A program made the translations under genes and the position numbers. A stretch of DNA of 59,908 nt, from NCBI GenBank assembly GCA_003576705.1, contig QOZS01000035.1:1-59908 (forward strand). Direction: 5' to 3'. This document shows, piece by piece, positions 28,907 through 36,227 of this stretch. Numbering within the stretch: the first letter of the stretch is position 1; every line of letters begins with the position of its first letter. The notes beneath the pieces were generated by a model, which saw only the letters and a program-made list of their open reading frames with translations, searched no databases and was not told the origin of the DNA. This DNA is from Desertibaculum subflavum. Its GTDB lineage: Bacteria > Pseudomonadota > Alphaproteobacteria > Ferrovibrionales > Ferrovibrionaceae.

Positions 28907-28921
28907 TGTGGATATTACACA
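28907..28921. promoter_or_regulatory. Palindrome TGTGGATATTACACA upstream of the Crp-type gene
   Basis: TGTG and CACA arms separated by 7 bases, in an AT-rich patch, centred about 37 bp before the regulator start. It resembles a CRP site (TGTGA-N6-TCACA) with one base less between half-sites. The encoded regulator keeps the CRP recognition residues, so autoregulation is a reasonable guess. Confidence 0.38.
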
Positions 28922-28945
28922 TCGGGCCGGACCTGGATAGCGCCT

Positions 28946-28967
28946 GTCACAGTGACCAAGCTGTGAC
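28946..28967. promoter_or_regulatory. Palindrome GTCACAG-N8-CTGTGAC between divergent genes
   Basis: Perfect 7-bp inverted arms with an 8-base spacer, containing TCACA and TGTGA half-sites in the everted order. A second perfect palindrome, GTCACAGTGAC, overlaps its left half. It lies between the Crp-type gene and the divergent coiled-coil gene and could control either. Confidence 0.38.
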
Positions 28968-29043
28968 GGCGCGCCCTTCTGCCGCCCCGACGGCTAGTCT
29001 AGCATATGCAGAGAATCGCGATGCGGAACCAGGGAGATAGGCC

Positions 29044-29403
29044 GTGACGGTGGGAGACTGGCTGATCGTGATCGCACTGGCCGCGGCGATCTGGCGGCTC
29101 GGCGATCTGGTCGCCCTCGGCCGCAAGATCGTGGCCGATCTCGGCGCCGGCGGCGCCGAGCGTGTCGCGGTGGATGTGCAGAACCTGGGCAAGCAGGTCG
29201 ATCATGTCGGCGTCGCCGTCATGGACCTCAACCGCGACGTGGCCAACCTGCAGCGCGAGCTGGCGGAGCTGAACCGCTCGATCGGCAAGCTCAGGGGCGA
29301 TCTCGGCAAGCTGCAAGGCGCTGCCGGGCCGGATGTCGACCCGGAGACGGCCGCGGCGATCCGCGACCTCGCGGCGCTCGCCAAGGATATCGATCGGCGG
29401 TGA
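29044..29403 (+). CDS. Small membrane-anchored coiled-coil protein
   Basis: A 119-residue protein of unknown function. One N-terminal membrane segment (WLIVIALAAAIWRLGDLVAL, about 6-25) is followed by a long heptad-like helix, VGVAVMDLNRDVANLQRELA to LGKLQG (about 55-92). The end is charged. The GTG start is chosen because GGGAG lies 7 bases upstream. Topology suggests a single inner-membrane anchor with a cytoplasmic or periplasmic coiled coil. It is transcribed divergently from the Crp-type gene and converges with the receiver gene. Confidence 0.72.
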   Translation: MTVGDWLIVIALAAAIWRLGDLVALGRKIVADLGAGGAERVAVDVQNLGKQVDHVGVAVMDLNRDVANLQRELAELNRSIGKLRGDLGKLQGAAGPDVDPETAAAIRDLAALAKDIDRR

Positions 29404-29420
29404 GACGGCCTCTGCGCCGC

Positions 29421-29795
29421 TCAGTGCAGCAGACGGCGCACCGTGGTCAGCAGCTCGTCGGCCGAGATCGGCTTCTGGCAATAGGCATTGCAGCCGGCGC
29501 CGAGCAGCCGGTCCAGGTCGGCCATCAGGGTGAAGGCGGAAACCGCGATCACGGGGATGCGGGCCAGCTCGGCATCGGCCCTGAGCAGGCTTGCCACTTC
29601 CAGCCCTGAAATTTCCGGCAGCTGCAGGTCCAGCAGAATCAGGTCGGGCCGGTGCCGGCGCGCCAGTTCCAGGCCCTCATCGCCCTTGCGGCTCAGCAGC
29701 GTGCGATAGCCATGCGCATGCAGCAGGTCGCCGAACAGCTTCAGGTTCAGAATGTTGTCTTCGACGACGAGAATGGTCGGGCAAGCCGCGCGCAT
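29421..29795 (-). CDS. Single-domain response regulator, DivK-like
   Basis: A 124-residue stand-alone receiver domain. The acidic pocket is E12/D13 in LVVEDNILNLKLF, the phosphorylation site is D56 in LILLDLQLPEISGLEV, the conserved serine is S86 and the lysine is K108 in CQKPIS. The ILNLKLFGDLLHAHGY and PEISGLEV segments closely resemble DivK/CheY-like cell-cycle receivers of alphaproteobacteria. It has no output domain, so it must act by binding a kinase or other partner. There is no histidine kinase next to it; several DivK-like paralogues are usual, so the name divK is not given. Start chosen after a GGGGGG ribosome-site-like tract. Confidence 0.85.
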   Translation of the reverse strand: MRAACPTILVVEDNILNLKLFGDLLHAHGYRTLLSRKGDEGLELARRHRPDLILLDLQLPEISGLEVASLLRADAELARIPVIAVSAFTLMADLDRLLGAGCNAYCQKPISADELLTTVRRLLH

Positions 29796-29854
29796 GCCTG
29801 GGCCCCCCTTCGGTAAGATTGCGATAACCAAAGCTAACCCACGATGGCACAACG

Positions 29855-29896
29855 GGTTGTGACGCCGGTCACGGCCCGGTTGCGACGCCGGTCACG
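29855..29896. repeat. Tandem 19-bp direct repeats upstream of two genes
   Basis: Two copies of GGTTG(T/C)GACGCCGGTCACG lie 23 bp start to start (29855-29873 and 29878-29896), differing at one base. The first copy contains the palindrome GTGAC-GCCG-GTCAC. They sit between the divergent starts of the receiver gene and the exported-protein gene. Two near-identical units at about two helical turns is the usual layout for paired regulator binding sites. Confidence 0.55.
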
Positions 29897-29968
29897 CCGG
29901 CGGCATGGCGATGGACGCGGGCACGGGGCGGCCTTAGGCTCCGCCGGTCCTAGGACGGATGGTCAACG

Positions 29969-30475
29969 ATGATGCGACTGCCCAATCTCGCCGCCGTATC
30001 CTGTCTCGCCGCCATGTCCTGTCTCGCCACCGCGGCGCTGATGGCCGCGGAAGCACAGGCGCAGCAGCAGAACACGAAGCGGCCCTATGTGCAGACGCCG
30101 GCCTATGTGGGTCCGCCGGTGCCGGTCCAGCCGCAACGTACCTATCCGACCCCGCGCGACCCGCTGGTGACCCAGCCGGAAGCCAATGCCAATCAGATCA
30201 ATCCCTATTTCCGCACCGACCAGCTGCCGACCAACAGCCCGCTCTATCGGCCCTATCAGCAGGGCGCGACCGCCGATCCATTCGCCCCGCCCGCGTCCTT
30301 CCAGGGCAGCGGCGCCAAGTCGTACAACCAGAACCGGGCGGAGAACCCGCCGGCGGCGCGGCCCTGTGCCAATTTCGACCGGATGAGCGACGCCTATGCC
30401 AATTGCAAGGCGGCGCAGACCAAGGAAGCCTACAGCAACAATCAGCAGCTGAGGGCGCGGCAGCAGCCGCGTTGA
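29969..30475 (+). CDS. Secreted Gln/Pro-rich hypothetical protein
   Basis: A 168-residue protein of unknown function. It has a signal peptide (AAVSCLAAMSCLATAALMAA with cleavage after AEAQA near residue 31), then a low-complexity chain rich in Pro, Gln, Asn and Ala. Segments such as QTPAYVGPPVPVQPQRTYPT and DPFAPPASFQGSGAKSYNQN suggest a disordered periplasmic protein. Two cysteines (in RPCANFDRMSDAYANCKAAQ) could form a disulfide. The duplicated SCLAAMSCLATA in the signal is curious. It starts 8 bp before the next gene ends its leader, so both may share a transcript. Confidence 0.7.
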   Translation: MMRLPNLAAVSCLAAMSCLATAALMAAEAQAQQQNTKRPYVQTPAYVGPPVPVQPQRTYPTPRDPLVTQPEANANQINPYFRTDQLPTNSPLYRPYQQGATADPFAPPASFQGSGAKSYNQNRAENPPAARPCANFDRMSDAYANCKAAQTKEAYSNNQQLRARQQPR

Positions 30476-30482
30476 TGCCGGC

Positions 30483-31649
30483 ATGGCGATGCGCGGCGGC
30501 GACCGGCGCATCCTGACCACCCATGTCGGCAGCCTGCCGCGCGATGCGGTGCTGTCCGACCTGTTGATCCGCCAGGAACGAGGCGAGGCGATCGATCGCG
30601 CCGCCCTCGATGCCGCCATCGCCCGCGCGGTGGATGCCGTGGTCGCCGGTCAGATCGAGGCCGGCATCGACATCATCAATGACGGCGAGCAGCCGCGCGT
30701 CGGCTTCCAGACCTATGTGCCGCAGCGCATGCAGGGCTTCGCCGGCGAATCGCGGCGGTCGCGCCCGGCCGACTATCTCGCCTTCCCGGAATTCGCCCGC
30801 CGGGCCGTCACCCGGTTCGGCGCGCGCTCGAAGGTGGCCAACGCGCCGATGGCGGTGGGCGAGATCGTCTACACCGACCTCGCGCCGGCGATCGCCGAGT
30901 GCGACGTCTTCGACCGCGCGACGTCAGGCCGCGAGGGGCGCTTCGTCGATCGCTTCATGACGGCCGCCTCGCCCGGCATCGTCGCCACCACGATGCAGAA
31001 CGCCCATTACGACAGCCACGAGGCCTATGTCTTCGCGCTCGCGCGCGAGCTCGCCAAGGAATACCGGCTGATCGTGGACCGCGGCTATGTGCTGCAGATC
31101 GACGCGCCGGATCTCGCCATGGAACGCAGCATGATGTTCCAGGACAAGCCGCTCGCCGAGTTCCTGGCCGCGACCGAGATTCATGTCGCCGCGCTCAACG
31201 CGGCGCTCGACGGCATCCCGCTGGAGCGCGTTCGCCTGCATTGCTGCTGGGGCAATTGGGAGGGGCCGCATGTGCATGACGTGCCGCTCGCCGACATCCT
31301 CCCGGTCGTCCTGCGCGCCAAGGTAGGCGCGCTCAGCCTCGAATTCGCCAATCCGCGGCACCAGCACGAATATGCGGCGCTGAAGCGGATGCCGCTGCCG
31401 GAGCGGATGCGGCTGCTGCCGGGCGTGATCGATTCGACCACCAACTATGTCGAGCACCCGGAAGTGGTGGCCAACCGCATCTGCGAGGCCGTCGCGGCGG
31501 TCGGCGACCGCGAGCGGGTGATCGCCGGTTGCGATTGCGGCTTCGGCACCTTTACCGGCTACGAATTCGTCGCGCCCGACGTGGTCTGGGCCAAGCTCCG
31601 CGCCTTGAAGGAAGGCGCGGAGCTCGCCACCCGTCGCCTGTGGGGCTGA
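30483..31649 (+). CDS. Cobalamin-independent methionine synthase (MetE C-terminal-like) family protein
   Basis: A 388-residue single-domain protein of the MetE catalytic (C-terminal) fold. TTHVGSLPRDAVLSDLL near the start, DIINDGEQPRVGFQTYV, and the zinc-binding cysteines in RLHCCWGNWEGPHVHD and GCDCGFGTFTG are the main signatures; the ligand set His/Cys, Glu and Cys seems complete. It lacks the MetE N-terminal domain, so it is not a classical methionine synthase. Such proteins may be 5-methyltetrahydrofolate or methylcobamide-dependent core synthases, or C-C lyases such as EpoxyCoM-type transferases. The methyl donor is unknown. Confidence 0.85.
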   Translation: MAMRGGDRRILTTHVGSLPRDAVLSDLLIRQERGEAIDRAALDAAIARAVDAVVAGQIEAGIDIINDGEQPRVGFQTYVPQRMQGFAGESRRSRPADYLAFPEFARRAVTRFGARSKVANAPMAVGEIVYTDLAPAIAECDVFDRATSGREGRFVDRFMTAASPGIVATTMQNAHYDSHEAYVFALARELAKEYRLIVDRGYVLQIDAPDLAMERSMMFQDKPLAEFLAATEIHVAALNAALDGIPLERVRLHCCWGNWEGPHVHDVPLADILPVVLRAKVGALSLEFANPRHQHEYAALKRMPLPERMRLLPGVIDSTTNYVEHPEVVANRICEAVAAVGDRERVIAGCDCGFGTFTGYEFVAPDVVWAKLRALKEGAELATRRLWG

Positions 31650-31661
31650 GCCGCGCTCAGC
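31645..31661. terminator. Short hairpin over convergent stop codons
   Basis: GCTGAGC-CGC-GCTCAGC, a perfect 7-bp stem with a 3-base loop, spans the stop codons of the two convergent genes. No T-run follows on either side, so an intrinsic terminator is only tentative. Confidence 0.3.
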
Positions 31662-32217
31662 AATCGCCGCAGCGGTCGCCGTTCATCTCGATCTGCCGGT
31701 TGGTCGGCGGCAGAAGCTCGGCCAGCATGGCGTTCATGGTGGTCTGGAAGGCCGGGTCCTCCGGCGAGGCCGCCGGCCCGCCATAGGCCCGCACTTCGGA
31801 CGCCAGGCGATCGGCCACGCAGAGCGTGCCATGCGCCACAATCGGCCCACCGCCCGGGGTGAAGCCGCCCCATTCCTGCCCGCGGCAGAGCTGGTCGCCC
31901 ACCGGGCCGCCGGCCGGCGGGTTGAAGCGCAGGATCAGCCGGTAGGACGAGGCGGTCTCCTGGTTCGGCCGCGTGGTGAAACGGAAATTGCGGTGCCAGC
32001 CGGGCGGCTTCAGCGCCGCCGCCACCCGCTCGCCCTCGTACTGGGCGGGGAAGGGGTTGCCGCGAATCTCGGTCGCCAGTTCGCCGCCACGGGCCGCATA
32101 GCCCATCGTGGTCGAGCTGTAGAGCGTCGTCAGGTCGGCGGAGCCGACCCGTGTGGTCTGCGTGCAGGCAGCCAAGGCTGCTGTTGCCGCCGCCAAGGCG
32201 ATATGCCGTATCGACAT
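31657..32217 (-). CDS. Putative lipoprotein of unknown function
   Basis: A 186-residue exported protein. MSIRHIALAAATAALAACTQ is a lipoprotein signal with lipobox LAAC, the lipidated cysteine being C18. The mature part has no recognised domain; it contains RVGSADLTTLYSSTTMGYAA and several cysteines near its end (MNGDRCGDC). The start is the ATG just before the signal; longer in-frame starts add basic, non-signal sequence. Probably anchored to the inner leaflet of the outer membrane or the periplasmic face. Confidence 0.75.
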   Translation of the reverse strand: MSIRHIALAAATAALAACTQTTRVGSADLTTLYSSTTMGYAARGGELATEIRGNPFPAQYEGERVAAALKPPGWHRNFRFTTRPNQETASSYRLILRFNPPAGGPVGDQLCRGQEWGGFTPGGGPIVAHGTLCVADRLASEVRAYGGPAASPEDPAFQTTMNAMLAELLPPTNRQIEMNGDRCGDC

Positions 32218-32318
32218 CCAAGGCACTCCGAAGCAGAGTCCCCAGCCACCCCGCTTCCTAGATAGTCGAGGGCGGGGCGATTGCAAATGCGCAAGCGCGT
32301 GATTGGGAGGAAAGTGTA

Positions 32319-33308
32319 ATGCAGATCACAGGGCGCCGGTTTCTGATCACCGGCGGGGCCAGCCTGGTCGGCTCGCATCTGGCGGAGGAGTTGCTGGATC
32401 AGGGTGCAGCCGAAGTCGTCATCTACGACAATCTTTCCTTCGGGGCCGAAAGCGCGCTGGCGCATCTGAAAGGGCGCAAGGGCCTGACCATTCGCCGCGG
32501 CGACGTGATGAAACTGCACGACCTGATCGATGCCATGCAGGGCGTCGACGGCGCCTTCTCCTTCGCCGCCTTCATGACCCTGCCCATGTCGCGCGATCCC
32601 TGGACCGGGCTCGACGTCAATATCCGCGGCCACCAGAACCTGCTGGAGGCCTGCCGCGTCGCGGCTGCGAAGAAGATCATCTTCGCCTCGTCCTCGGCCG
32701 CCTACGGCTATGGCCTCCAGGGCACCATCACGGAGGACACGCCGTTCCACACCAAGGGCGTGCCGCCGGCGGCGGTGATCTACGGCGCCACCAAGATCAT
32801 CGGCGAGCAGCTCTGCGCCGATTACGGCGCGAAATACGGGCTCGACTGGGCGGTGCTGCGCTTCTCCACCGTCTATGGTGAGCGCCAGCACTACCGCGCC
32901 GCCAACGCGCTCTACATCATCGAGGCCTATGACCGCGTGGCCAAGGGCGAGCCGCCGGTGGTCTATGGCGACGGTGCCGAGACCAAGGACTTCGTCTATG
33001 CCGGCGACGTGGCGCGGGCCTGCCGCATGGCGATGGGCGCCGACGTCACGCGCGAGACGGTCAACATTTCCGGCGGCAAGGAGATCACCACCAAGGCGCT
33101 GGCCGAGCTGGTGCTGCGCCTCACCGGCTCGAACCTGAAGGTCGAGCACCGCGACCCGGCCTCGGGCGGCGTCCGTCTCACCTCGGCGCATGCCTTCCAT
33201 TACGACAACGGCAAGGCGAAGCGCGTGCTGGGCTGGGAGCCGAAAGTGCCGATCGAGGAGGGCGTGCGCCGGCTGATCGAATGGCGCAAGGCGAACCCGC
33301 CGGCCTGA
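32319..33308 (+). CDS. NAD-dependent epimerase/dehydratase
   Basis: A 329-residue extended short-chain dehydrogenase of the UDP-sugar epimerase type. The NAD loop is FLITGGASLVGSHLAEELL, with the GGxGxxG pattern as GGASLVG. FASSSAAYGYG holds the catalytic serine/threonine, and VIYGATKIIGEQLC the YxxxK pair. FSTVYGERQHY and VYGDGAETKDFVYAGDVARA are sugar-nucleotide contacts typical of GalE/RfbB-like enzymes. A good GGGAGGA ribosome site precedes the ATG. The sugar substrate is not evident; no glycosyltransferase genes are nearby. Confidence 0.88.
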   Translation: MQITGRRFLITGGASLVGSHLAEELLDQGAAEVVIYDNLSFGAESALAHLKGRKGLTIRRGDVMKLHDLIDAMQGVDGAFSFAAFMTLPMSRDPWTGLDVNIRGHQNLLEACRVAAAKKIIFASSSAAYGYGLQGTITEDTPFHTKGVPPAAVIYGATKIIGEQLCADYGAKYGLDWAVLRFSTVYGERQHYRAANALYIIEAYDRVAKGEPPVVYGDGAETKDFVYAGDVARACRMAMGADVTRETVNISGGKEITTKALAELVLRLTGSNLKVEHRDPASGGVRLTSAHAFHYDNGKAKRVLGWEPKVPIEEGVRRLIEWRKANPPA

Positions 33309-33346
33309 GGGCTGGCCTCGCAACCGGGGCGCGTTAGATCCTTCAC

Positions 33347-33703
33347 ATGGCGAAGCACCCGGTCCATCTGAAGCGGGTTTACGAACCGCCGGCCGAGGAT
33401 GACGGCTTCCGCGTGCTGGTCGACCGCGTCTGGCCGCGCGGCGTGTCGAAGCAGGCGGCGGCGGTCGACCTCTGGATGAAGGATATCGGGCCGTCGACAG
33501 CGCTCCGCCAATGGTTCGGCCATCAGCCCGAACGCTGGCCCGAGTTCCGTCAGCGCTACCTCGCCGAATTGCGCAACCGCGCGGAGGACATCGCGACGCT
33601 GCGGCAGCATGCACGTCGCGGCCGGCTGACGCTGGTCTATGGCGCGCGCGATACCGAGCGCAACCAGGCCGTGGTGCTGAAGGAAGTTCTGACGGGCGAT
33701 TGA
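33347..33703 (+). CDS. DUF488 family protein (YeaO-like)
   Basis: A 118-residue protein of the DUF488/YeaO family. Conserved blocks are LKRVYEPPAEDDGFRVLVDR, VWPRGVSK, DLWMKDIGPSTALRQWFGH and LTLVYGARDTERNQAVVL. It is small, soluble and basic; function is unknown, though similar proteins are found near stress genes. It lies 38 bp after the epimerase gene and may be co-transcribed with it. Confidence 0.85.
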   Translation: MAKHPVHLKRVYEPPAEDDGFRVLVDRVWPRGVSKQAAAVDLWMKDIGPSTALRQWFGHQPERWPEFRQRYLAELRNRAEDIATLRQHARRGRLTLVYGARDTERNQAVVLKEVLTGD

Positions 33704-33726
33704 GCCGCGAAAGCGCCGACCCCGCG

Positions 33727-34965
33727 CTACTTCTGCAGCCGATCCAGATGGCGGCGGATATGGGCGGCCTCGGCCGCGGTATGGGCCAGCGCGATGGCAC
33801 GGTCGAAAGCGCTGCGCGCCTCGTCCCGGCGCCCGAGCTGCAGCAGGAAAGCGCCGCGCGCGCCATGGAAGTGGAAATAGCTGCCGAGCTTCGGCGCCAG
33901 CGGCTCGATCAAGGCGAGTGCCGCGTCGGGACCGCGGAGCTTGGCGATGGCGACAGCGCGGTTCAGCGTGACCACCGGCGAGGGCTGCATCTGCTCCAGG
34001 GTCGCATAGAGCAGGTCGATCTCCGCCCAGTCGGTCTGCTCCGGCCGGCGCGCGCGGGCATGCAGGGCGGCGATGGCGGCCTGCACCTGGTACGGTCCGG
34101 TGCGGCGGTGGCGCATCGCCTTGTCGATCAGCGCCAGGCCCTCGGCGATCATCTCGCTGTCCCACAGACCCCGATCCTGGTCCTCCAGCAGCACCACCTC
34201 GCCCGCCGCATCGAACCGCGCCGCATGGCGCGAATGCTGCAGCAGCATCAGCGCCAGCAGGCCCATGATCTCGGGCTCGGCCGGAAACAGCCTGAGCAGC
34301 AGACGGCCGAGCCGGATCGCCTCGATACAGAGCGGCGCCCGCGCCGCCGCCTCCGCGCCGGCGGTGGAATAGCCTTCGTTGAAAACCAGGTAGATCATCG
34401 CCGCGACGGCGGCGAGGCGCTCGGCGCGCTCCACCGCGCCCGGCGTCTCGAATGTCACTTCGGCGGCGGCGATGCGCCCCTTGGCGCGGGTGATGCGCTG
34501 CTCCATCGCCGCCTCGCTCACCAGGAAGGCGCGGGCGATCTGCGCCACCGAGAGTCCGCAGACGATGCGGAGCGCCAAGGCAACCTGCTGCGTCGCCGGC
34601 AGCTCCGGGTGGCCGCAGACGAACAGCAGCCTGAGGATGTCGTCGCGATAACCGGCCTGGTCCAGCTGCTCCGCCACGGCCGTCTCCGCGTCGTCCAGAT
34701 CGGAGATCGCCGCCTCTTCCGGCAGCGCGACGAGGCGCTTTTGCCGGCGCACATGATCGATGGCGCTGTTGCGGCCGACGAAGATCAGCCAGGCGACCGG
34801 ATCGCGCGGCGGGCCGTTCTTGGCCCAGGCGGCGAGCGCCTTGAGGCCGGCCTCCTGGCAGGCCTCCTCGGCGATGTCGAGGTCGCGGAAATGCCGGAGC
34901 AGGGCGGCCATCACCTGCGGCCGGGCCGAGGCGAGCGCCCTGCCGATCCAGTCGAGATCGGTCAC
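33727..34965 (-). CDS. ECF sigma factor with long C-terminal extension (SigJ/ECF42-like)
   Basis: A 412-residue extracytoplasmic-function sigma factor. The sigma-2 region includes DIAEEACQEAGLKALAAWAK and WLIFVGRNSAIDHVRRQKR. Sigma-4 includes LALRIVCGLSVAQIARAFLV and SEAAMEQRITRAKGRI. After residue about 170 comes a large helical domain (DUF6596-like, then TPR-like GARGAFLLQLGRRDEARSAF). This architecture is the ECF42 type, normally paired with a DGPF/YCII protein and without a classical anti-sigma factor; here the partner gene overlaps by ATGA. The extension is thought to control activity. Confidence 0.9.
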   Translation of the reverse strand: MTDLDWIGRALASARPQVMAALLRHFRDLDIAEEACQEAGLKALAAWAKNGPPRDPVAWLIFVGRNSAIDHVRRQKRLVALPEEAAISDLDDAETAVAEQLDQAGYRDDILRLLFVCGHPELPATQQVALALRIVCGLSVAQIARAFLVSEAAMEQRITRAKGRIAAAEVTFETPGAVERAERLAAVAAMIYLVFNEGYSTAGAEAAARAPLCIEAIRLGRLLLRLFPAEPEIMGLLALMLLQHSRHAARFDAAGEVVLLEDQDRGLWDSEMIAEGLALIDKAMRHRRTGPYQVQAAIAALHARARRPEQTDWAEIDLLYATLEQMQPSPVVTLNRAVAIAKLRGPDAALALIEPLAPKLGSYFHFHGARGAFLLQLGRRDEARSAFDRAIALAHTAAEAAHIRRHLDRLQK

Positions 34966-35336
34966 GTGGCGACCGAGCCCGGCCGGAAGATGCCGACCGG
35001 CCGCACTTCATAGGAGCCGGTGCCCGGATTGGCCTCGGCCAGCTCCCTGGCGAAGCCCAGCGCCTCGTCCAGCGAGCTGCAATCGACCATGTAGAAGCCG
35101 AGCAGCTGTTCCTTGGTCTCGGCAAACGGGCCGTCGATCACCAGCGGCTCGTCGCGGCCTTTGCGCAAGGTGGTCGCGGCGGTGGTGGGGAGCAGTCGGG
35201 CCACCGGCCCGAGCCGGCCCTGGGCCGACCATTTCTCCTGCACGGTGCGGAGCTTGGCCATGACGGCCTCGTCCTCGGCCTTGCTCCAGGTGCCGATCAC
35301 GTCCTCGACGTTGTAACAAAGAACCGCATACAGCAT
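34962..35336 (-). CDS. YCII-related (DGPF-domain) protein, ECF sigma partner
   Basis: A 124-residue YCII-fold protein. DGPFAETKEQLLGFYMVD is the DGPF motif, and MLYAVLCYNVEDVIGTWSKA the N-terminal strand and helix. It immediately precedes the ECF sigma gene with an ATGA overlap. Such pairs are conserved across many bacteria. The YCII protein is suspected to sense a signal or be the main target of the sigma factor, but its chemistry is unknown. No signal peptide, so it is cytoplasmic. Confidence 0.88.
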   Translation of the reverse strand: MLYAVLCYNVEDVIGTWSKAEDEAVMAKLRTVQEKWSAQGRLGPVARLLPTTAATTLRKGRDEPLVIDGPFAETKEQLLGFYMVDCSSLDEALGFARELAEANPGTGSYEVRPVGIFRPGSVAT

Positions 35337-35427
35337 GCCGAATACCCGCCGTTCGCCGGGGCCATGTCACCCCAAGGACGAACGACTATGCCGGCTGCCG
35401 ACACGGTGCCGAGGAATATTTGTGAGG

Positions 35428-36216
35428 CTACCGCGGCCAGGCCCGCAGCGCGCAGAGCCCGCCATCGATCGGCAGCAGGATGCCGGTCACCCAGCGGCTC
35501 TCGTCGGAGGCGAGGTAGACCGCGCCATGAGCAATGTCCCAGGCGGTGCCTTCGGTCTGCAGCGGCACCATCTGCCGCCGGCGCTCGCGCGCCTCCGGCC
35601 CGAGATGCGCCACCATCGGCGTGTTGACGGAGCCGACGATGATGCAATTGGCGCGGATGTTGTGCTGGGCATAGTCGGCGGCGAGCGACAAGGTGAAGCC
35701 GTGCAGGCCGGCCTTCGAGGTCGCATAGGCGATGGCGCCGGGGCTGCCCATCAACCCGAGCGCGCCGGCGATCGACGACACCATGATGACGGAGCCGCCG
35801 CCGCCCGCCTTCATCCGCGGCAGGCAGTATTTCGCGCACAGCATGGCGGAGGTGAGGTTGGTCTCCAGTGCCCGGTGCCAGTCGGCGAGCGAGACCGTTT
35901 CCGGCGTGCCGGGCGCGCCGACGCCGACATTGTTGTGCAGGATGTCGAGCCGGCCGTAGCGCTCAGTGGTGAAGTCCGCCATGGCCTCGGCGTCATCGGC
36001 CTTGGTGACGTCGCCGGCGAAGACGGCGGCCTCGCCGCCCTCGCGCCGGATCTGCTCGGCCAGCGCCTCGGCGCGGCCGGCCTGGCGGTTGACCAGCACC
36101 ACCTTGGCGCCCTCGCGCGCGAACAGGATTGCCGTCGCCATGCCGTTGCCGACGCCTTCGCCGCGCGGCGCCGCGCCGGTCACCACCGCGACCTTGCCGG
36201 CCAATCTTCCCGTCAT
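35428..36216 (-). CDS. Short-chain dehydrogenase/reductase
   Basis: A 262-residue classical SDR. Cofactor loop is VAVVTGAAPRGEGVGNGMAT, a TGxxxGxG variant with two extra residues. NNVGVG replaces the usual NNAG. SSIAGALG gives the catalytic serine, and YATSKAG the YxxxK pair. The C-terminal GILLPIDGG is typical. It is 11 bp downstream of the CoA-transferase gene on the same strand, so it may act on an acyl-CoA or hydroxyacid in the same pathway. Substrate unknown. Confidence 0.88.
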   Translation of the reverse strand: MTGRLAGKVAVVTGAAPRGEGVGNGMATAILFAREGAKVVLVNRQAGRAEALAEQIRREGGEAAVFAGDVTKADDAEAMADFTTERYGRLDILHNNVGVGAPGTPETVSLADWHRALETNLTSAMLCAKYCLPRMKAGGGGSVIMVSSIAGALGLMGSPGAIAYATSKAGLHGFTLSLAADYAQHNIRANCIIVGSVNTPMVAHLGPEARERRRQMVPLQTEGTAWDIAHGAVYLASDESRWVTGILLPIDGGLCALRAWPR

Positions 36217-36227
36217 CAGAGCCTCCC

